A stretch of DNA of 64,000 bases from Conchocele bisecta (taxonomy: Eukaryota > Mollusca > Bivalvia > Lucinida > Thyasiridae): the NCBI GenBank assembly GCA_029237695.1, contig CM055266.1:108393370-108457369 (forward strand), given 5' to 3'. The position numbers were made by a program, and so were the translations under genes. The notes under the pieces were generated by a model, which did no database searches, was not told the DNA's origin, and saw nothing but the letters and a program-made list of their open reading frames with translations. Below are positions 24,601 to 28,184 of this stretch, piece after piece; positions within the stretch are counted from its first letter, which is position 1; the number at the start of each line of letters is the position of its first letter.

Positions 24601-24958
24601 GTCACATGATGTAAACACGGTTGCAGTGGCGAGGTATTGTGATAAATACGGGGGGATATGACGAGATTAAATTATTATAACGTAGGAGTAAGTGAACCTA
24701 TTGTTTTATTCATGCATATCTAGTGCAGACAGGTTGCATGTCATGTACAAGTATGTGCCACAGCATCAATACGAATAGTGAATGTAGGAGAGACTGGCCA
24801 CATTTGAGGTATTCGGTTAAGTCATACATTAAAACTATTTGGTGTTTTCTAACCTGGTATGTAATGAACACGGAGGCCATGGTTAATAAGCCGACCATGG
24901 TACACAGCCGTCTTAGCGGCTTGGTGCGCGATGAGACGACGTGGACGCTGTACTTCAT
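552..24958 (-). CDS. CPED1: CPED1 orthologue, 21 coding exons (gene span, ATG to stop)
   Basis: This is the gene span from start to stop codon; the coding exons are listed separately. The spliced CDS is 2988 nt (995 codons plus stop), and all 20 junctions are GT-AG with matching phase. The protein starts with a basic tail and a hydrophobic anchor (about residues 18-35), so it is probably a type II membrane or secretory-pathway protein. A central region of about 500 residues matches the conserved CPED1 core. It is followed by a cadherin-like beta-sandwich (about 580-665) and a PC-esterase domain (about 720-950) with FIGDSTNRG (Ser about 771), GGVHW (about 853-857), FHLPIDGV and a C-terminal block ending CACHFHK. 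The identification rests on remembered similarity to vertebrate CPED1 along the whole length, for example ASRIPE/ANRLPE and FIGDSTNRG. PC-esterase domains are predicted to act as acyl-esterases or acyltransferases on modified glycans; the substrate of CPED1 is unknown. The DxxH motif reads DGVR, so catalytic activity is uncertain. Confidence 0.93.
1008..1262 (+). repeat. Family BB dispersed repeat, copy 1
   Basis: About 250 nt of non-palindromic sequence (CCCATGAAATACATAG, CATCTTCCGGTGAAAATACG, CCATGGAGCGGTATATAATA) recurs near 34.97-35.22 kb with only scattered differences. This copy lies inside a family F element. Confidence 0.75.
1264..1376. repeat. Hairpin ATGTTCATC...GATGAACAT
   Basis: An inverted repeat (TATGACATATATGTTCATC...GAAATATGGACATT and complement) spans about 110 nt around a short loop (CCGTTAGG). 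It adjoins the family BB segment and is probably part of the same nested insertion. Confidence 0.6.
1760..1906 (-). CDS. CPED1: CPED1 coding exon 20
   Basis: It encodes residues 902-950 (GEQQKLAAREQEV to GKCACHFHK), phase 0 on both sides. FNMTMARYKDFVQGKCACHF corresponds to [20 protein letters not shown] of vertebrate CPED1. The acceptor is CTACCTTACAG and the donor AAA|GTAAGT. Confidence 0.95.
1921..2126. mobile_element. Family G palindromic MITE
   Basis: It shows the family G hallmarks: TGTGACTGGAGAAAT at one end, AGTGTAGATCCAGATCAGCC, CTGATCAGGATCTGCACTG and CATAAGCCCCATTTCTCCAG at the other end. It starts 14 nt from the exon 20 acceptor. Confidence 0.8.
2235..2455 (+). repeat. Family CC repeat, copy 1 (intron 19)
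   Basis: About 210 nt (TGGTTTATTGTTTTG, AATGGCGGCGCC, GTTTCTTCCTTTTAATGAT, ACACTACGAGTCCG, GCAGCATTACTT) are shared with 20.54-20.75 kb, in a different intron of the same gene. The repeat is not palindromic. Confidence 0.7.
2480..2650. mobile_element. Family H MITE fragment
   Basis: Degenerate family H sequence is present (GGAAAATGTCGTAAAT, CACATCTTCTTATGGAC, AAATACATGGCGTGTCTC). Only one arm is clear. Confidence 0.5.
2735..3172. mobile_element. Family A palindromic MITE (about 440 bp)
   Basis: It runs from AAGGTGCATGATCACGTGGT with ACAACAACAA to TTGTTGTTGTTAGTACCACG and TGATCATACAC. The core is a hairpin with ATCGATTTCCGTGTC on both arms and CTGCATTTGGTGGTC repeated inverted. Similar copies lie at 7.2, 19.7, 50.6 and 53.1 kb. 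Confidence 0.85.
3280..3367 (-). CDS. CPED1: CPED1 coding exon 19 (DxxH-equivalent block)
   Basis: It encodes residues 873-901 (KGLSNITVVVKGLGAGFHLP, then IDGVRYVAV). This is where PC-esterases carry DxxH, and vertebrate CPED1 has DGVH. Here the codon is CGA, giving DGVR, so the expected histidine is absent. The acceptor is GTTTCACAG and the donor GTC|GTAAGT. Confidence 0.94.
3560..3925. mobile_element. Family K MITE (AACCGGCGCA hairpin)
   Basis: The core TTCGTCTAGTAACCGGCGCA faces CTAGACGAAAATGTG, with outer arms GTGCAGCACTCGGC and GCACGGATTGCAGTACC. It explains the 125-codon plus-strand ORF here, which is a repeat shadow. Relatives lie at 34.6, 41.3 and 57 kb. Confidence 0.7.
3935..4060. 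mobile_element. Family Y MITE remnant
   Basis: TTGTGTCTTCTTTCTCAATAAAAGCATG and AAATAAACAGC resemble family Y (ends like GTCGTCTGCTG, internal AAAACATG). Both ends are eroded. Confidence 0.4.
4104..4205 (-). CDS. CPED1: CPED1 coding exon 18 (GGVHW block)
   Basis: It encodes residues 839-871 (LLPLANNANTVLVVGGVHW to VTALQ), matching VLVVGGVQWL of vertebrate CPED1. The long ORFs nearby are repeat shadows in other frames. The acceptor CATATTTCAG lies at the end of a family A MITE fragment, and the donor is CAGAG|GTAATC. Confidence 0.93.
4207..4418. mobile_element. Family A MITE core abutting exon 18
   Basis: Only the inner part of family A remains, from TGAAATATGGTGCAGC to ACGTAATAAGGACAC. Its left end coincides with the exon 18 acceptor: read on the minus strand, element sequence CCATATTTCA plus one G forms the acceptor CATATTTCAG. 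Confidence 0.8.
4547..5070. mobile_element. Family G MITE with nested family B
   Basis: The family G arms (GGGAGAAATGGGGCTTCTCG on the left, AAATCACAGCCAGTCACAGCC on the right) are interrupted by a family B element at 4728-5014. Confidence 0.75.
4728..5014. mobile_element. Family B palindromic MITE (AAAGTATACTTT)
   Basis: The terminal inverted repeat GTAGCCTATTTCACCAACAT is followed by AAAGTATACTTT motifs. The centre is a long hairpin with TTATTACATTATCACAGCC on both arms. Two further copies lie at 16.5 and 53.9 kb. Confidence 0.85.
5223..5580 (-). CDS. CPED1: CPED1 coding exon 17 (PC-esterase, GDS block)
   Basis: This is the largest exon, residues 720-837. It opens with SWMVPCESC and TWQPERCRY, typical of the start of PC-esterase (NXPE and CPED1 type) domains. 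KFLFIGDSTNRG carries the predicted nucleophile Ser at about 771. FAYYPHFWLPP corresponds to SYYPQFWISP of vertebrate CPED1. The acceptor is CTCCATAG and the donor AAAAA|GTAAGT. Confidence 0.96.
5801..6005. mobile_element. Inverted-repeat element (GCGTGGCAG ends)
   Basis: It begins near GCGTGGCAGAACTGG and ends TCCCTGCCACGC, with internal AGTCAGAGAAATAAAAATTG facing CAATTTTTATTTCTCTGACT. No second copy was noticed. Confidence 0.65.
6013..6293. mobile_element. TTAA-flanked MITE (AGGGGCATATCAGGA ends)
   Basis: The ends read TTAAAGGGGCATATCAGGA and TCCTGATATGCCCCTTTAA, giving about 20-nt terminal inverted repeats next to TTAA on both sides. The interior is roughly palindromic (TATATGGGTATATTAGGAC...GTCCTAGTATCC). 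Confidence 0.8.
6385..6482. repeat. Hairpin with GGTAACTCTTGCAA arms
   Basis: CTAGTTGCGATGGTAACTCT and its complement flank CCCGTACCGTCCG...CGGGCGGTACG. Degenerate relatives appear near 4437-4520, 5668-5735 and 46498-46562. Confidence 0.65.
6690..6915. repeat. Inverted repeats with GATTATCTCCCCGTACATG
   Basis: ATTATCTCCCCGTACATG occurs twice in direct sense and CATGTACGGGGAGATAAT once inverted, with GATTTATCCCCACCA facing TGGTGGTGGGATAAATT. It is a palindromic element of uncertain limits and explains the overlapping ORFs on both strands. Confidence 0.6.
7017..7131 (-). CDS. CPED1: CPED1 coding exon 16
   Basis: It encodes residues 681-718 (DCSLRFDPASICGLYNT to TDCQHGDHA), a cysteine-bearing linker matching QDCGLLIHPEETCGL of vertebrate CPED1. 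The acceptor is TTATTTGCAG and the donor GCAG|GTATTG. Confidence 0.92.
7194..7573. mobile_element. Family A palindromic MITE
   Basis: This full copy runs from CAAGGTGCATGATCACGTGG to CCACGTGATCATACACCTTG. The core hairpin contains TGCGAAGAATCGATGTCC facing GGAAATCGATTCTTCGC. Confidence 0.85.
7630..7727. mobile_element. Family G MITE, internally deleted
   Basis: ATGGGTTTTGCAACCAGTGT and GCAAAACATATAAGCCCCG with TTTCTCCAGTC form the two arms; most of the interior is missing. Confidence 0.65.
7758..7935 (-). CDS. CPED1: CPED1 coding exon 15 (cadherin-like domain, second half)
   Basis: It encodes residues 622-680. IGLGDNHISILVIDTS and RLVRIYTLIVTR are the typical closing strands of the cadherin-like beta-sandwich (L-G-N-x-I then Y-T/K-L-x-V/I). 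The acceptor is TTGTTTCAG and the donor CAG|GTACGT. Confidence 0.92.
7936..10001. other. Intron 14 of CPED1, mostly unassigned
   Basis: This 2.1-kb intron contains no recognised MITE. It includes a tandem duplication at 9219-9350, an ATATATAAAG TATA-like string near 9678 and several TGACGTC motifs near 9600-9660. I found no exon that fits the phases of exons 14 and 15. Confidence 0.5.
9219..9350 (+). repeat. Tandem duplication, two units of about 66 bp
   Basis: AGATGTTGTTCTATGGAAAA and CTCTGCACTGTTTGT occur in two adjacent copies with a few substitutions. Confidence 0.8.
10002..10212 (-). CDS. CPED1: CPED1 coding exon 14 (cadherin-like domain, first half)
   Basis: It encodes residues 552-620. 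APCSRDPADY is followed by the first strands of the cadherin-like beta-sandwich (YDVIVIKIWAFARSCLC, HVTFDNKYSS). The acceptor is CTATATTGCAG and the donor ACGG|GTAAGC. Confidence 0.9.
10665..10895. mobile_element. Family H MITE
   Basis: TTTGAGACGAGCCATG, ATATTTTCCGTAAATGATGT and TGAACATTTCATAAACTTTC form the family H palindrome, ending CTTCTTAGGTGTAAAAAGC. Confidence 0.7.
10918..11130. mobile_element. Family I MITE (GAGACGGCTCG hairpin)
   Basis: The core TGATGAGACGGCTCGTTACG and GAGCCGTCTCATCTGG is a near-perfect hairpin, preceded by ACTAGTCCATTTATAGAAAG and GAAAATTACTTGCAAAAAG. The ends (TTCAACACT, AGTGTTGAA) are recognisable. Confidence 0.75.
11777..11848. mobile_element. Family E mini-hairpin (CCGGACACC)
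   Basis: CAGTGGAACGTCGCTAAACC and GGACACCTTGGGGACC face GGGTGTCCGGTATAGAGAGG. This 70-bp palindrome recurs at 15.5, 37.7, 39.5, 53.8, 55.0 and 58.6 kb. Confidence 0.85.
11876..11937 (-). CDS. CPED1: CPED1 coding exon 13
   Basis: It encodes residues 531-550 (DTEEMVERRQLSYSYDSSDT), an acidic and hydrophilic linker before the cadherin-like domain. The acceptor is TATGTTTCAG and the donor ACAG|GTGAGA. Confidence 0.86.
11965..12172. mobile_element. Family H MITE filling intron 12
   Basis: The element occupies nearly all of the 238-bp intron between exons 13 and 12. The core TTCAGAGTACATGTGGAATT faces ATTCCGCATGTACTCTGAA. The exon 12 donor begins a few bases beyond its right end. Confidence 0.8.
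12176..12363 (-). CDS. CPED1: CPED1 coding exon 12
   Basis: It encodes residues 468-529 (LYPGTDGWRYTPFLGYIE to DLFDIS). LYPGTDG corresponds to LFPSTTPG of vertebrate CPED1. A glycine- and serine-rich insert (SGPSGYSGAGG) looks lineage specific. The exon lies between two family H MITEs. The donor is AT|GTAAGC. Confidence 0.88.
12405..12655. mobile_element. Family H MITE upstream of exon 12
   Basis: CGAGACCTGCCATGTTGTAC, TTTTCCGCAAATGACGTTG and CTTAGGTACAAAATCACATG are the family H markers. Together with the copy at 11965-12172 it encloses exon 12. Confidence 0.75.
12697..12931. mobile_element. Family G MITE
   Basis: GATTTGTGACCAGTGTAGCT, GGCGAACAGTGCAGATCCTG and CTACACTGGTCGCGAAACCC with TTCTTCAGTCACAGTCACAT identify the family. 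Confidence 0.8.
13686..13793 (-). CDS. CPED1: CPED1 coding exon 11
   Basis: It encodes residues 432-467, with SCLTDDDLIYLLDD corresponding to QCLSLEEINSIMTF of vertebrate CPED1, phase 0 on both sides. The acceptor is CTGTACTTCAG and the donor AAG|GTAACG. Confidence 0.9.
13817..14022. mobile_element. Family Y MITE filling intron 10
   Basis: TTAACCCTTAGAATCC and AAGTAAGGGTTAA mark TTAA-bordered ends; the core TTTAGAATCATTTCCATTGG is palindromic. It makes up most of the 291-bp intron between exons 11 and 10. Confidence 0.75.
14085..14213 (-). CDS. CPED1: CPED1 coding exon 10
   Basis: It encodes residues 389-431 (VTEPGLPDDPQPLSALL to ADVAGFK), phase 0 on both sides. The acceptor is GACGATATAG and the donor AAG|GTATGC. 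Confidence 0.87.
14255..14447. mobile_element. Family Y MITE in intron 9
   Basis: ACTATGCTGAATTAAATTTT at the left and GGAAGGGTTAA at the right enclose a strong hairpin (GACAGCACATGAGAATCG and complement). Confidence 0.7.
14634..14706 (-). CDS. CPED1: CPED1 coding exon 9
   Basis: It encodes residues 365-388 (CRRCFQRLQLTLICSS and onward to YIIQ). Phase fixes the frame: exon 8 leaves AG and this exon begins with G, giving Arg364. RCRRCFQRLQL resembles RCRFCFQLLTF of vertebrate CPED1. The donor is CAG|GTTCGT. Confidence 0.87.
14755..15012. mobile_element. Family L element (ATTCGTTCCCACG units)
   Basis: The outer arms CATACGGAGTCCCGCAGTGG and CGCTGCGGGGCTCCGCAC enclose alternating direct and inverted units of AACAATTCGTTCCCACG. 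A closely related copy lies at 29.8 kb. Confidence 0.8.
15520..15590. mobile_element. Family E mini-hairpin
   Basis: CTAAGCCGGACACCCTGGGG faces CCCAGGGTGTCCGGCTTTGA, with the CAGTGAAAC...GTTTCACTG ends typical of the family. Confidence 0.85.
15770..15935. mobile_element. Family Y MITE
   Basis: CTACGCTGAATTAAATTTTG, GTCGTCTGCTGG and GCAGACGACAATTTTCG are terminal motifs; AAAACCTG...CAGGTTTT is the core. AGGGTTAA closes the right end. Confidence 0.7.
15977..16116 (-). CDS. CPED1: CPED1 coding exon 8
   Basis: It encodes residues 318-363 (THVDDLLQYMSETYG to VAHRGK), entering in phase 0 and leaving two bases. The acceptor is TTTGTACACAG and the donor AAAAG|GTGATC. An out-of-phase overlapping frame is also open but does not join its neighbours. 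Confidence 0.88.
16145..16388. mobile_element. Family I MITE upstream of exon 8
   Basis: It starts TTAACCATTTCAACTC and ends GTTGAATGGGTTAA. The inner GATGAGACTTCTCGTATCG hairpin is degenerate. Confidence 0.7.
16396..16805. mobile_element. Family G MITE with nested family B
   Basis: The left arm (CTGTGACTGGAGAAATGGG) and right remnant (GATCGCAAAACCCATAAATC) are separated by a family B element at 16470-16776. Confidence 0.7.
16470..16776. mobile_element. Family B palindromic MITE
   Basis: The ends GTAGCCTATTTCATCAACAT and ATGTTGATGAAATAGGCTAC are exact complements, with paired AAAGTATACTTT motifs and the TTATCACAGCC hairpin inside. Confidence 0.9.
17388..17556 (-). CDS. CPED1: CPED1 coding exon 7
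   Basis: It encodes residues 262-317 (TAEDSVYWHIPGQPV to YGSTSQLS). The pattern SLLRMNIIITSYLPLRV matches the vertebrate CPED1 segment with VILKAYVLVTSLTPLRA. The acceptor is ATGTTTACAG and the donor TCT|GTAAGT. Confidence 0.9.
18090..18340. mobile_element. Family I MITE (inverted orientation)
   Basis: TTACCCCTAAATATCTGAC, AAAATGCTTTTCAGATTAGT, TTAATTACTTGCAAAAAGTG and GGTTCAAAGTGTTAA match the family; the central GACGGCTCG arm is deleted. Confidence 0.65.
18369..18612. mobile_element. Family D palindromic MITE
   Basis: GGGGCCCGTTTCACTAAACT at the left mirrors TTAGTGAAACGGGCCCCTGG at the right; the centre is TTGAGCATAGGCTGCATATG and complement. It lies 74 nt from the exon 6 donor. Confidence 0.9.
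18686..18836 (-). CDS. CPED1: CPED1 coding exon 6
   Basis: It encodes residues 212-260 (SESCPCFSTNVDND to RATTEQ), entering with two bases and leaving two. The acceptor is CATATTTCAG and the donor CAGTT|GTAAGT. Its phases are exactly those needed to join exons 5 and 7. Confidence 0.87.
19452..19536 (-). CDS. CPED1: CPED1 coding exon 5
   Basis: It encodes residues 183-210 (ASRIPEMAVPLTNPS to VVNKYK). Only one frame is open. The acceptor is TGTCTACAG and the donor AAAG|GTACGC. ASRIPE corresponds to ANRLPE of vertebrate CPED1. Confidence 0.88.
19695..20112. mobile_element. Family A palindromic MITE
   Basis: This copy has CCACGTGGTACTAACAACAA at the left and GTAACCACGTGATCATGCAC at the right, with the TTCTTCGCAAAAACGAC core. 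Confidence 0.85.
20228..20443. mobile_element. Family G MITE
   Basis: GACCAGCGTAGCTCCTGATC, GGAATGGCGAACAGTGAATA and TTTTCTCCAGTCACAGCC identify it. Confidence 0.75.
20538..20755 (+). repeat. Family CC repeat, copy 2 (intron 4)
   Basis: It matches 2235-2455 in the same orientation (TGGTTTATTGTTTTG, CGGTTTCTTCCTTTTAATGA, ACACTACGAGTCCG). The long minus-strand ORFs that run into exon 4 pass through it. Confidence 0.7.
20980..21104 (-). CDS. CPED1: CPED1 coding exon 4
   Basis: It encodes residues 142-182, including NYSLVVCLDEG and ending TDHHLK. The acceptor is CCTATTGTAG and the donor AAG|GTGCAG, which is weak. The frame stays open past the donor, but vertebrate CPED1 continues directly from a similar HQK into ANRLPE, matching the join to exon 5. 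Confidence 0.82.
21126..21556. mobile_element. Family F MITE
   Basis: GTACATGCCCACTCAGTAGG at the left and CCTACTGAGTAGG...TATGTACC at the right are the family ends. Read on the minus strand it ends about 20 nt before the exon 4 acceptor. Confidence 0.8.
21801..22106. mobile_element. Family C MITE (TAGTAGGTTAGTG hairpin)
   Basis: The hairpin GAATAGTAGGTTAGTGTCGT with CATCCCGTTTCC is followed by a flank containing AGTGAGTAGGTCGTATTGAC and GTTTCACGGCACCGTG. Copies lie at 28.4, 49.9, 54.6 and 59.5 kb. Confidence 0.85.
22130..22332. mobile_element. Family H MITE
   Basis: AATGACGTCGAAAGTTAAC faces GTTAACTTTCGACACGATT, with CATCTTCTTAGGTACGAACC at the right end. Confidence 0.75.
22341..22556. mobile_element. 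Family G MITE
   Basis: GATTTGTGACCAGTGTAGCT, GAACAGTGCGGATGCACAGG and AGCCCCATGTTTCCAGTC mark it. It lies 35 nt from the exon 3 donor. Confidence 0.8.
22592..22721 (-). CDS. CPED1: CPED1 coding exon 3
   Basis: It encodes residues 98-140 (LEERLLEPRQNRKVAIIGK and onward to QDYK), entering in phase 0 and leaving one base. The block resembles the vertebrate CPED1 segment around RRAILYRPP. The acceptor ATCATTCAG lies about 15 nt from the edge of the large TTGA/GTGA satellite. Confidence 0.88.
22735..23530 (+). repeat. TTGA/GTGA satellite (about 800 bp)
   Basis: TTGATTGG units give way to degenerate TGAG and GTGA repeats with a pure GTGA core around 23235-23355, then return to TTGATTGA. On the transcribed (minus) strand the sequence is pyrimidine-rich TCAC/TCAA. 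The long minus-strand ORFs rich in S-L-T-H are artefacts of the 4-bp period. Confidence 0.97.
23575..23717. mobile_element. Family Y-like MITE
   Basis: GCTAAATGATTCTAAAG, AACAGACGACAATGTTCG and TTCTAAGGGTTA resemble family Y ends; only part is preserved. Confidence 0.45.
23742..23927 (-). CDS. CPED1: CPED1 coding exon 2
   Basis: It encodes residues 36-97, starting LLRTVDNGLY and ending VLSRLLK, phase 0 on both sides. The acceptor is CTTACCTACCAG and the donor AAG|GTATGT. This is the poorly conserved lumenal stem after the signal anchor. Confidence 0.85.
23985..24845 (+). repeat. Family Z repeat, interrupted by family F
   Basis: Two blocks (CGCTTGCAAATCCTGATCC to 24064, and from about 24543 to 24845 with AAGTGAACCTATTG and GTAGGAGAGACTGGCC) match one continuous block at 40.18-40.56 kb. 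A family F element splits this copy at a TTAA. Confidence 0.8.
24065..24542. mobile_element. Family F MITE with TTAA target duplication
   Basis: TTAAAGGTACATGCCCACTT at the left and GAGCATGTACCTTTAA at the right; TTAA lies on both sides, and the uninterrupted family Z copy has a single TTAA at the same position. Confidence 0.88.
24854..24958 (-). CDS. CPED1: CPED1 coding exon 1 (start codon, signal anchor)
   Basis: The ATG is preceded two codons upstream by an in-frame TGA, which supports this start. It encodes residues 1-35: a basic stretch (SSRTKPLRR) followed by a hydrophobic anchor (LCTMVGLLTMASVFITYQ). The donor is CAG|GTTAGA. A possible acceptor (GTTGCAG) lies 20 nt upstream of the ATG, at 24978/24979, so a separate 5' UTR exon further upstream is likely. 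Confidence 0.85.
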
Positions 24959-24984
24959 GGCTCATCGTGGGCTCGTACCTGCAA

Positions 24985-25222
24985 CACACAACACAGATAG
25001 TCAACATACAGCAGAGATAGTCAACATACAGCATCGATAGTCAACGTACAACACAGATAGTCAACATACAGCAGAGATAGTCAACATACAGCATCGATAG
25101 TCAACATACAGCAACATACAGCATCGATAGTCAACATACAGCAGAGATAGTCAACAACATACAGCAGAGATAGTCAACATACAGCATCGATAGTCAACGT
25201 ACAGCAGTGTTAGTCAACATAT
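24985..25222 (+). repeat. 20-bp minisatellite upstream of exon 1
   Basis: About a dozen units of GTCAACATACAGCAGAGATA alternate with a variant having ATCGATA. It starts about 7 nt upstream of the possible 5' UTR acceptor of CPED1. Confidence 0.93.
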
Positions 25223-25239
25223 TTATGGGTATTCGCTTA

Positions 25240-25672
25240 AAATATAACCAACTTTTTATGCGCTAGTTGCCATGAGCAAACGCCATTCCCTAACATTTGA
25301 TTGGCCCGTAGCAAGTCTCTGTCCAAAGTTTATATCCCAGTAAACTCCCACGCCGAACTACTTTCCGTAACCATGATGCGCAGTTAAAATAATTCTTAAG
25401 AAAACGGAAAATAAACACATTTTCTTGATGAATTTATTTCAAATGCTGGAATTATAAGGAATGAATGGCCTTTTTGTTGAATTTATCGGGGATATAAACT
25501 TGGAAAAGTCGCGGGAATACTGGACGAGGCCTTCCGGCCTTCGTCCAGTATTCCCGCGACTTTTCCAAGTTTATACCCCGATAAATTCCACATAAAGGCC
25601 ATTCATTCCTATCGTAATTACGATTCTGCAGTGACAATGTACGTGTCCAAGTAAAATCACACATGTAGTTCT
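25240..25672. mobile_element. Family J MITE
   Basis: ACATTTGATTGGCCCGTAGC, GGAATGAATGGCCTTTTTG and the hairpin GGACGAGGCCTTCCGGCC with CGCGGGAATACTGG are family J signatures. Copies lie at 43.1, 52.4 and 62.3 kb. Confidence 0.8.
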
Positions 25673-25679
25673 GTCAATA

Positions 25680-25905
25680 TCCATGAACTATCTGAGACTG
25701 TTTGAGTCGAGTTATGTTCATATATCCTCGTGAGTGTGTTTAAAGACCAATTACCCGACACCCGATGCGTGTTAGACTTTGTATCTAGTTACATTCCCAT
25801 GCTAATGAATGCACGAATATATGGAAGAGTTTGTGATACTTGATCAAGTGTCTTCCGAAAAGTCATAAAATAACCATTACATGGGCAAACACACCTACTG
25901 TCTGT
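25680..25905. other. Unassigned single-copy stretch upstream of CPED1
   Basis: No exon, MITE or promoter element is convincing here. Being next to the 5' end of the gene, it or the region beyond could hold the promoter, but the sequence does not show it. Confidence 0.3.
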
Positions 25906-25907
25906 TT

Positions 25908-26462
25908 CACGAAAGCTGGACAATTTTTACGGCCATATTAACAATGCAAAAACAATATATTTTTCGATAATATTAAATTATAGTATAATTTAAGAATGAG
26001 CCTACTTTTGATTTCGAGAAATTTGGTCCAATATTGATTTTATTGCGAAAAAACAATTTCCACATGTTAAACACCCATAGACACCTTCACAGAGTGAAGA
26101 TGTCTATGGGGATTTAACATGGGGAAACTTTTCTAATTTCAGAAATAGTGCACCGATTTTCAAAATGTAACTTGTTTTCTTAGTTAGATCATTTCCAAGC
26201 TATATAGCTAGATTTCGGAATCATTTTCCAAAATGTTTCGTTTTTTGACTCCTCCACCAGATTCTCCACCTCGTTTTTCCCATGTTAAATTCCCATAGAG
26301 AACTATTTTTTCGTAATAAAATCATTAGTTGACAAAATTTCACGAAATAAAAAGAAGGAACATTTTTAAATTTTGATAAAATTTAATATTATCGAAAAAA
26401 ATATTGTTTTTGCATTGTTTATATGGCCGTACAATTTGGGCAGGTTTCGTGAAACAGACGGT
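25908..26462. mobile_element. Family M palindromic MITE (about 550 bp)
   Basis: The ends CTGTCTGTTTCACGAAAGCT and TTTCGTGAAACAGACGG are complementary; inside are AAAAACAATATATTTTTCG and TTCCCATGTTAAATTCCCAT. The second copy is at 31.2 kb. Confidence 0.88.
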
Positions 26463-26571
26463 AATATCGGTATAAGGCCCATCCATATACCTGGAGATAT
26501 ACAGCTGCAATGTATATGTGTACATAGCTAAGATGTCACTTCTCTAAGGATTACTTCTCTTAAATTAACCC

Positions 26572-26796
26572 ATTAAAGACGGGATACAGTTATAGTAGTA
26601 TGAAACATTGTAGGTGAAAATAATCCTATTTTCTTTATTTCATCTCGAAAGTATATGTTGTTACCACTCATTTGAACCGTCTCGACGAGACGGTTCAAAT
26701 GAGTGGTAACAACATATACCTTTATGGAGAAATAAACAAAAGAATGAGATTTTTCCAATAAAAATTATTGTATCCTTAGACTGAAATGGGTTAAAT
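26572..26796. mobile_element. Family AA MITE, TTAA-bordered
   Basis: TTAACCCATTAAAGACG at the left and TGAAATGGGTTAA at the right enclose a perfect hairpin (CCACTCATTTGAACCGTCTC and complement). Confidence 0.85.
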
Positions 26797-26904
26797 TAAA
26801 GCAAGTTTTTTCCCTTATATTTAAGAGTGGGAAATGGCTCGAAGACCTTCCCAAGCAGTTTTCATAACGGTGAGTATATAGGAAACATGTGATAGTATCC
26901 ATAA

Positions 26905-27222
26905 ATGAGACGCGCCATGAGATTTTGTACCTTGGACATCTGCGTAATTTCATACGTACGTTTACAAAATCTACAATAATTTTCATAAATAAAGTCAAAA
27001 GTTGCCAAAATTTCCATTGTACTCATGTAGCTGAAAAATGCGTCAACTTTTGACGCCATTTACGGAAAATATTATAAATTTTGTAAACGTATTGAATGAA
27101 ATTACGAGGAGAGGAACTCTATAAGATAGCAATATTTCGTTCCAATCCTCATAAAATATGTTTATACCAATGAAATTACGCAGATGTCCGAATGTACACA
27201 AGCACATGGCGTTTCTCAAATG
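26905..27222. mobile_element. Family H MITE
   Basis: TGAGACGCGCCATGAGATTT, GTCAACTTTTGACGCCATTT and CACATGGCGTTTCTCAAATG mark both arms; a second partial core follows near 27.23-27.30 kb. Confidence 0.75.
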
Positions 27223-27289
27223 ACATCGAACGTTGACAAGGGTTTCTGAGCACATGCGTAATTTAATTCCGCATGTGCTCTGCCGAACT

Positions 27290-27544
27290 TTTGTCTTCTT
27301 TGGACATAAAAAAGCGACGAAGCGACGAGTGAGATACGTGCAATTCCAGCGCCGGACCCATTATGCTAATACTTCAGGATGGCGTTGTTGTTTGTTTTTT
27401 TGCAGCTCAGTTGAAGAATACCCCCATTGTTTGTTCAGTATTTCATTTCGCAAACGATGCAATTCAATATTGGACGGGTATCCGATCACAAGAGACACAC
27501 GTCATTAGCGGCTGATGGATGTGGGGCCGTGATTGTCGGGTCCG
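27290..27544 (+). other. Exon-like segment, not assignable
   Basis: A strong acceptor-like string (TTGTTTGTTTTTTTGCAG) is followed by an open stretch reading QLKNTPIVCSVFHFANDAIQ and onward to a TGA at about 27511. It could be a terminal exon or chance; I do not recognise the peptide. Confidence 0.2.
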
Positions 27545-27757
27545 TATATGTGACTAGAGAAATGTGGCTTATGGGATTTGTGACCAGTGAAAACACAAAT
27601 AACACACTCATGTGGACTGATAGCGATCTATATTGCTTGCTAGAAGCATGGCGGGCAGTGCAGAACCTGATCAGACTGCGGATGCACAGGCTGGTCTGGA
27701 TCTACACTGGTCGCAAAACACATAAGCCCCATTTCTCCAGTCACAGCCACACATACC
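27545..27757. mobile_element. Family G MITE
   Basis: TATATGTGACTAGAGAAATG at the left and CCATTTCTCCAGTCACAGCC at the right, with both GATC-rich arms present. Confidence 0.85.
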
Positions 27758-27839
27758 TCTACAAAGACGGGAACTGGATTAACATTCGGCTCCCCACCGC
27801 AAAAAAAAGAGTATTTTATAAGAGATTATAAGAGATATA

Positions 27840-28180
27840 AATACAGACAGTCAGCAAGGGCGGGTTTATGTAGGGGAAACCAACCCACCCCCCTCCCCGC
27901 TAAAATTCCGCGAGTAAAGATGATTTTGCTTTAAAATGCGCCAACACGCAGCAAATGTAGATATAAAGATATTCCGGAAGGCATACCGCCAGACCCATCT
28001 AATAATCTAGCAGACTCGACGAAACCAGATGTGCTATTTCGAAAATATAGTAAACTATTTCAATTAAGGAGTCCCGCCCCCTCCCACCCCCCCCCCCACC
28101 ACCCCACCCCCCTCCAGTAACCTTAAATACTGGATCTGCCCTGGTCAGTAGGCTATGTAAGAATATGTGTAGGTGGTACT
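27840..28180. other. Unassigned stretch with C-rich tract
   Basis: It contains a C-rich tract at about 28070-28115 (CCCCCACCACCCC) and no supported gene or repeat family. Confidence 0.4.
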
Positions 28181-28184
28181 AAAT

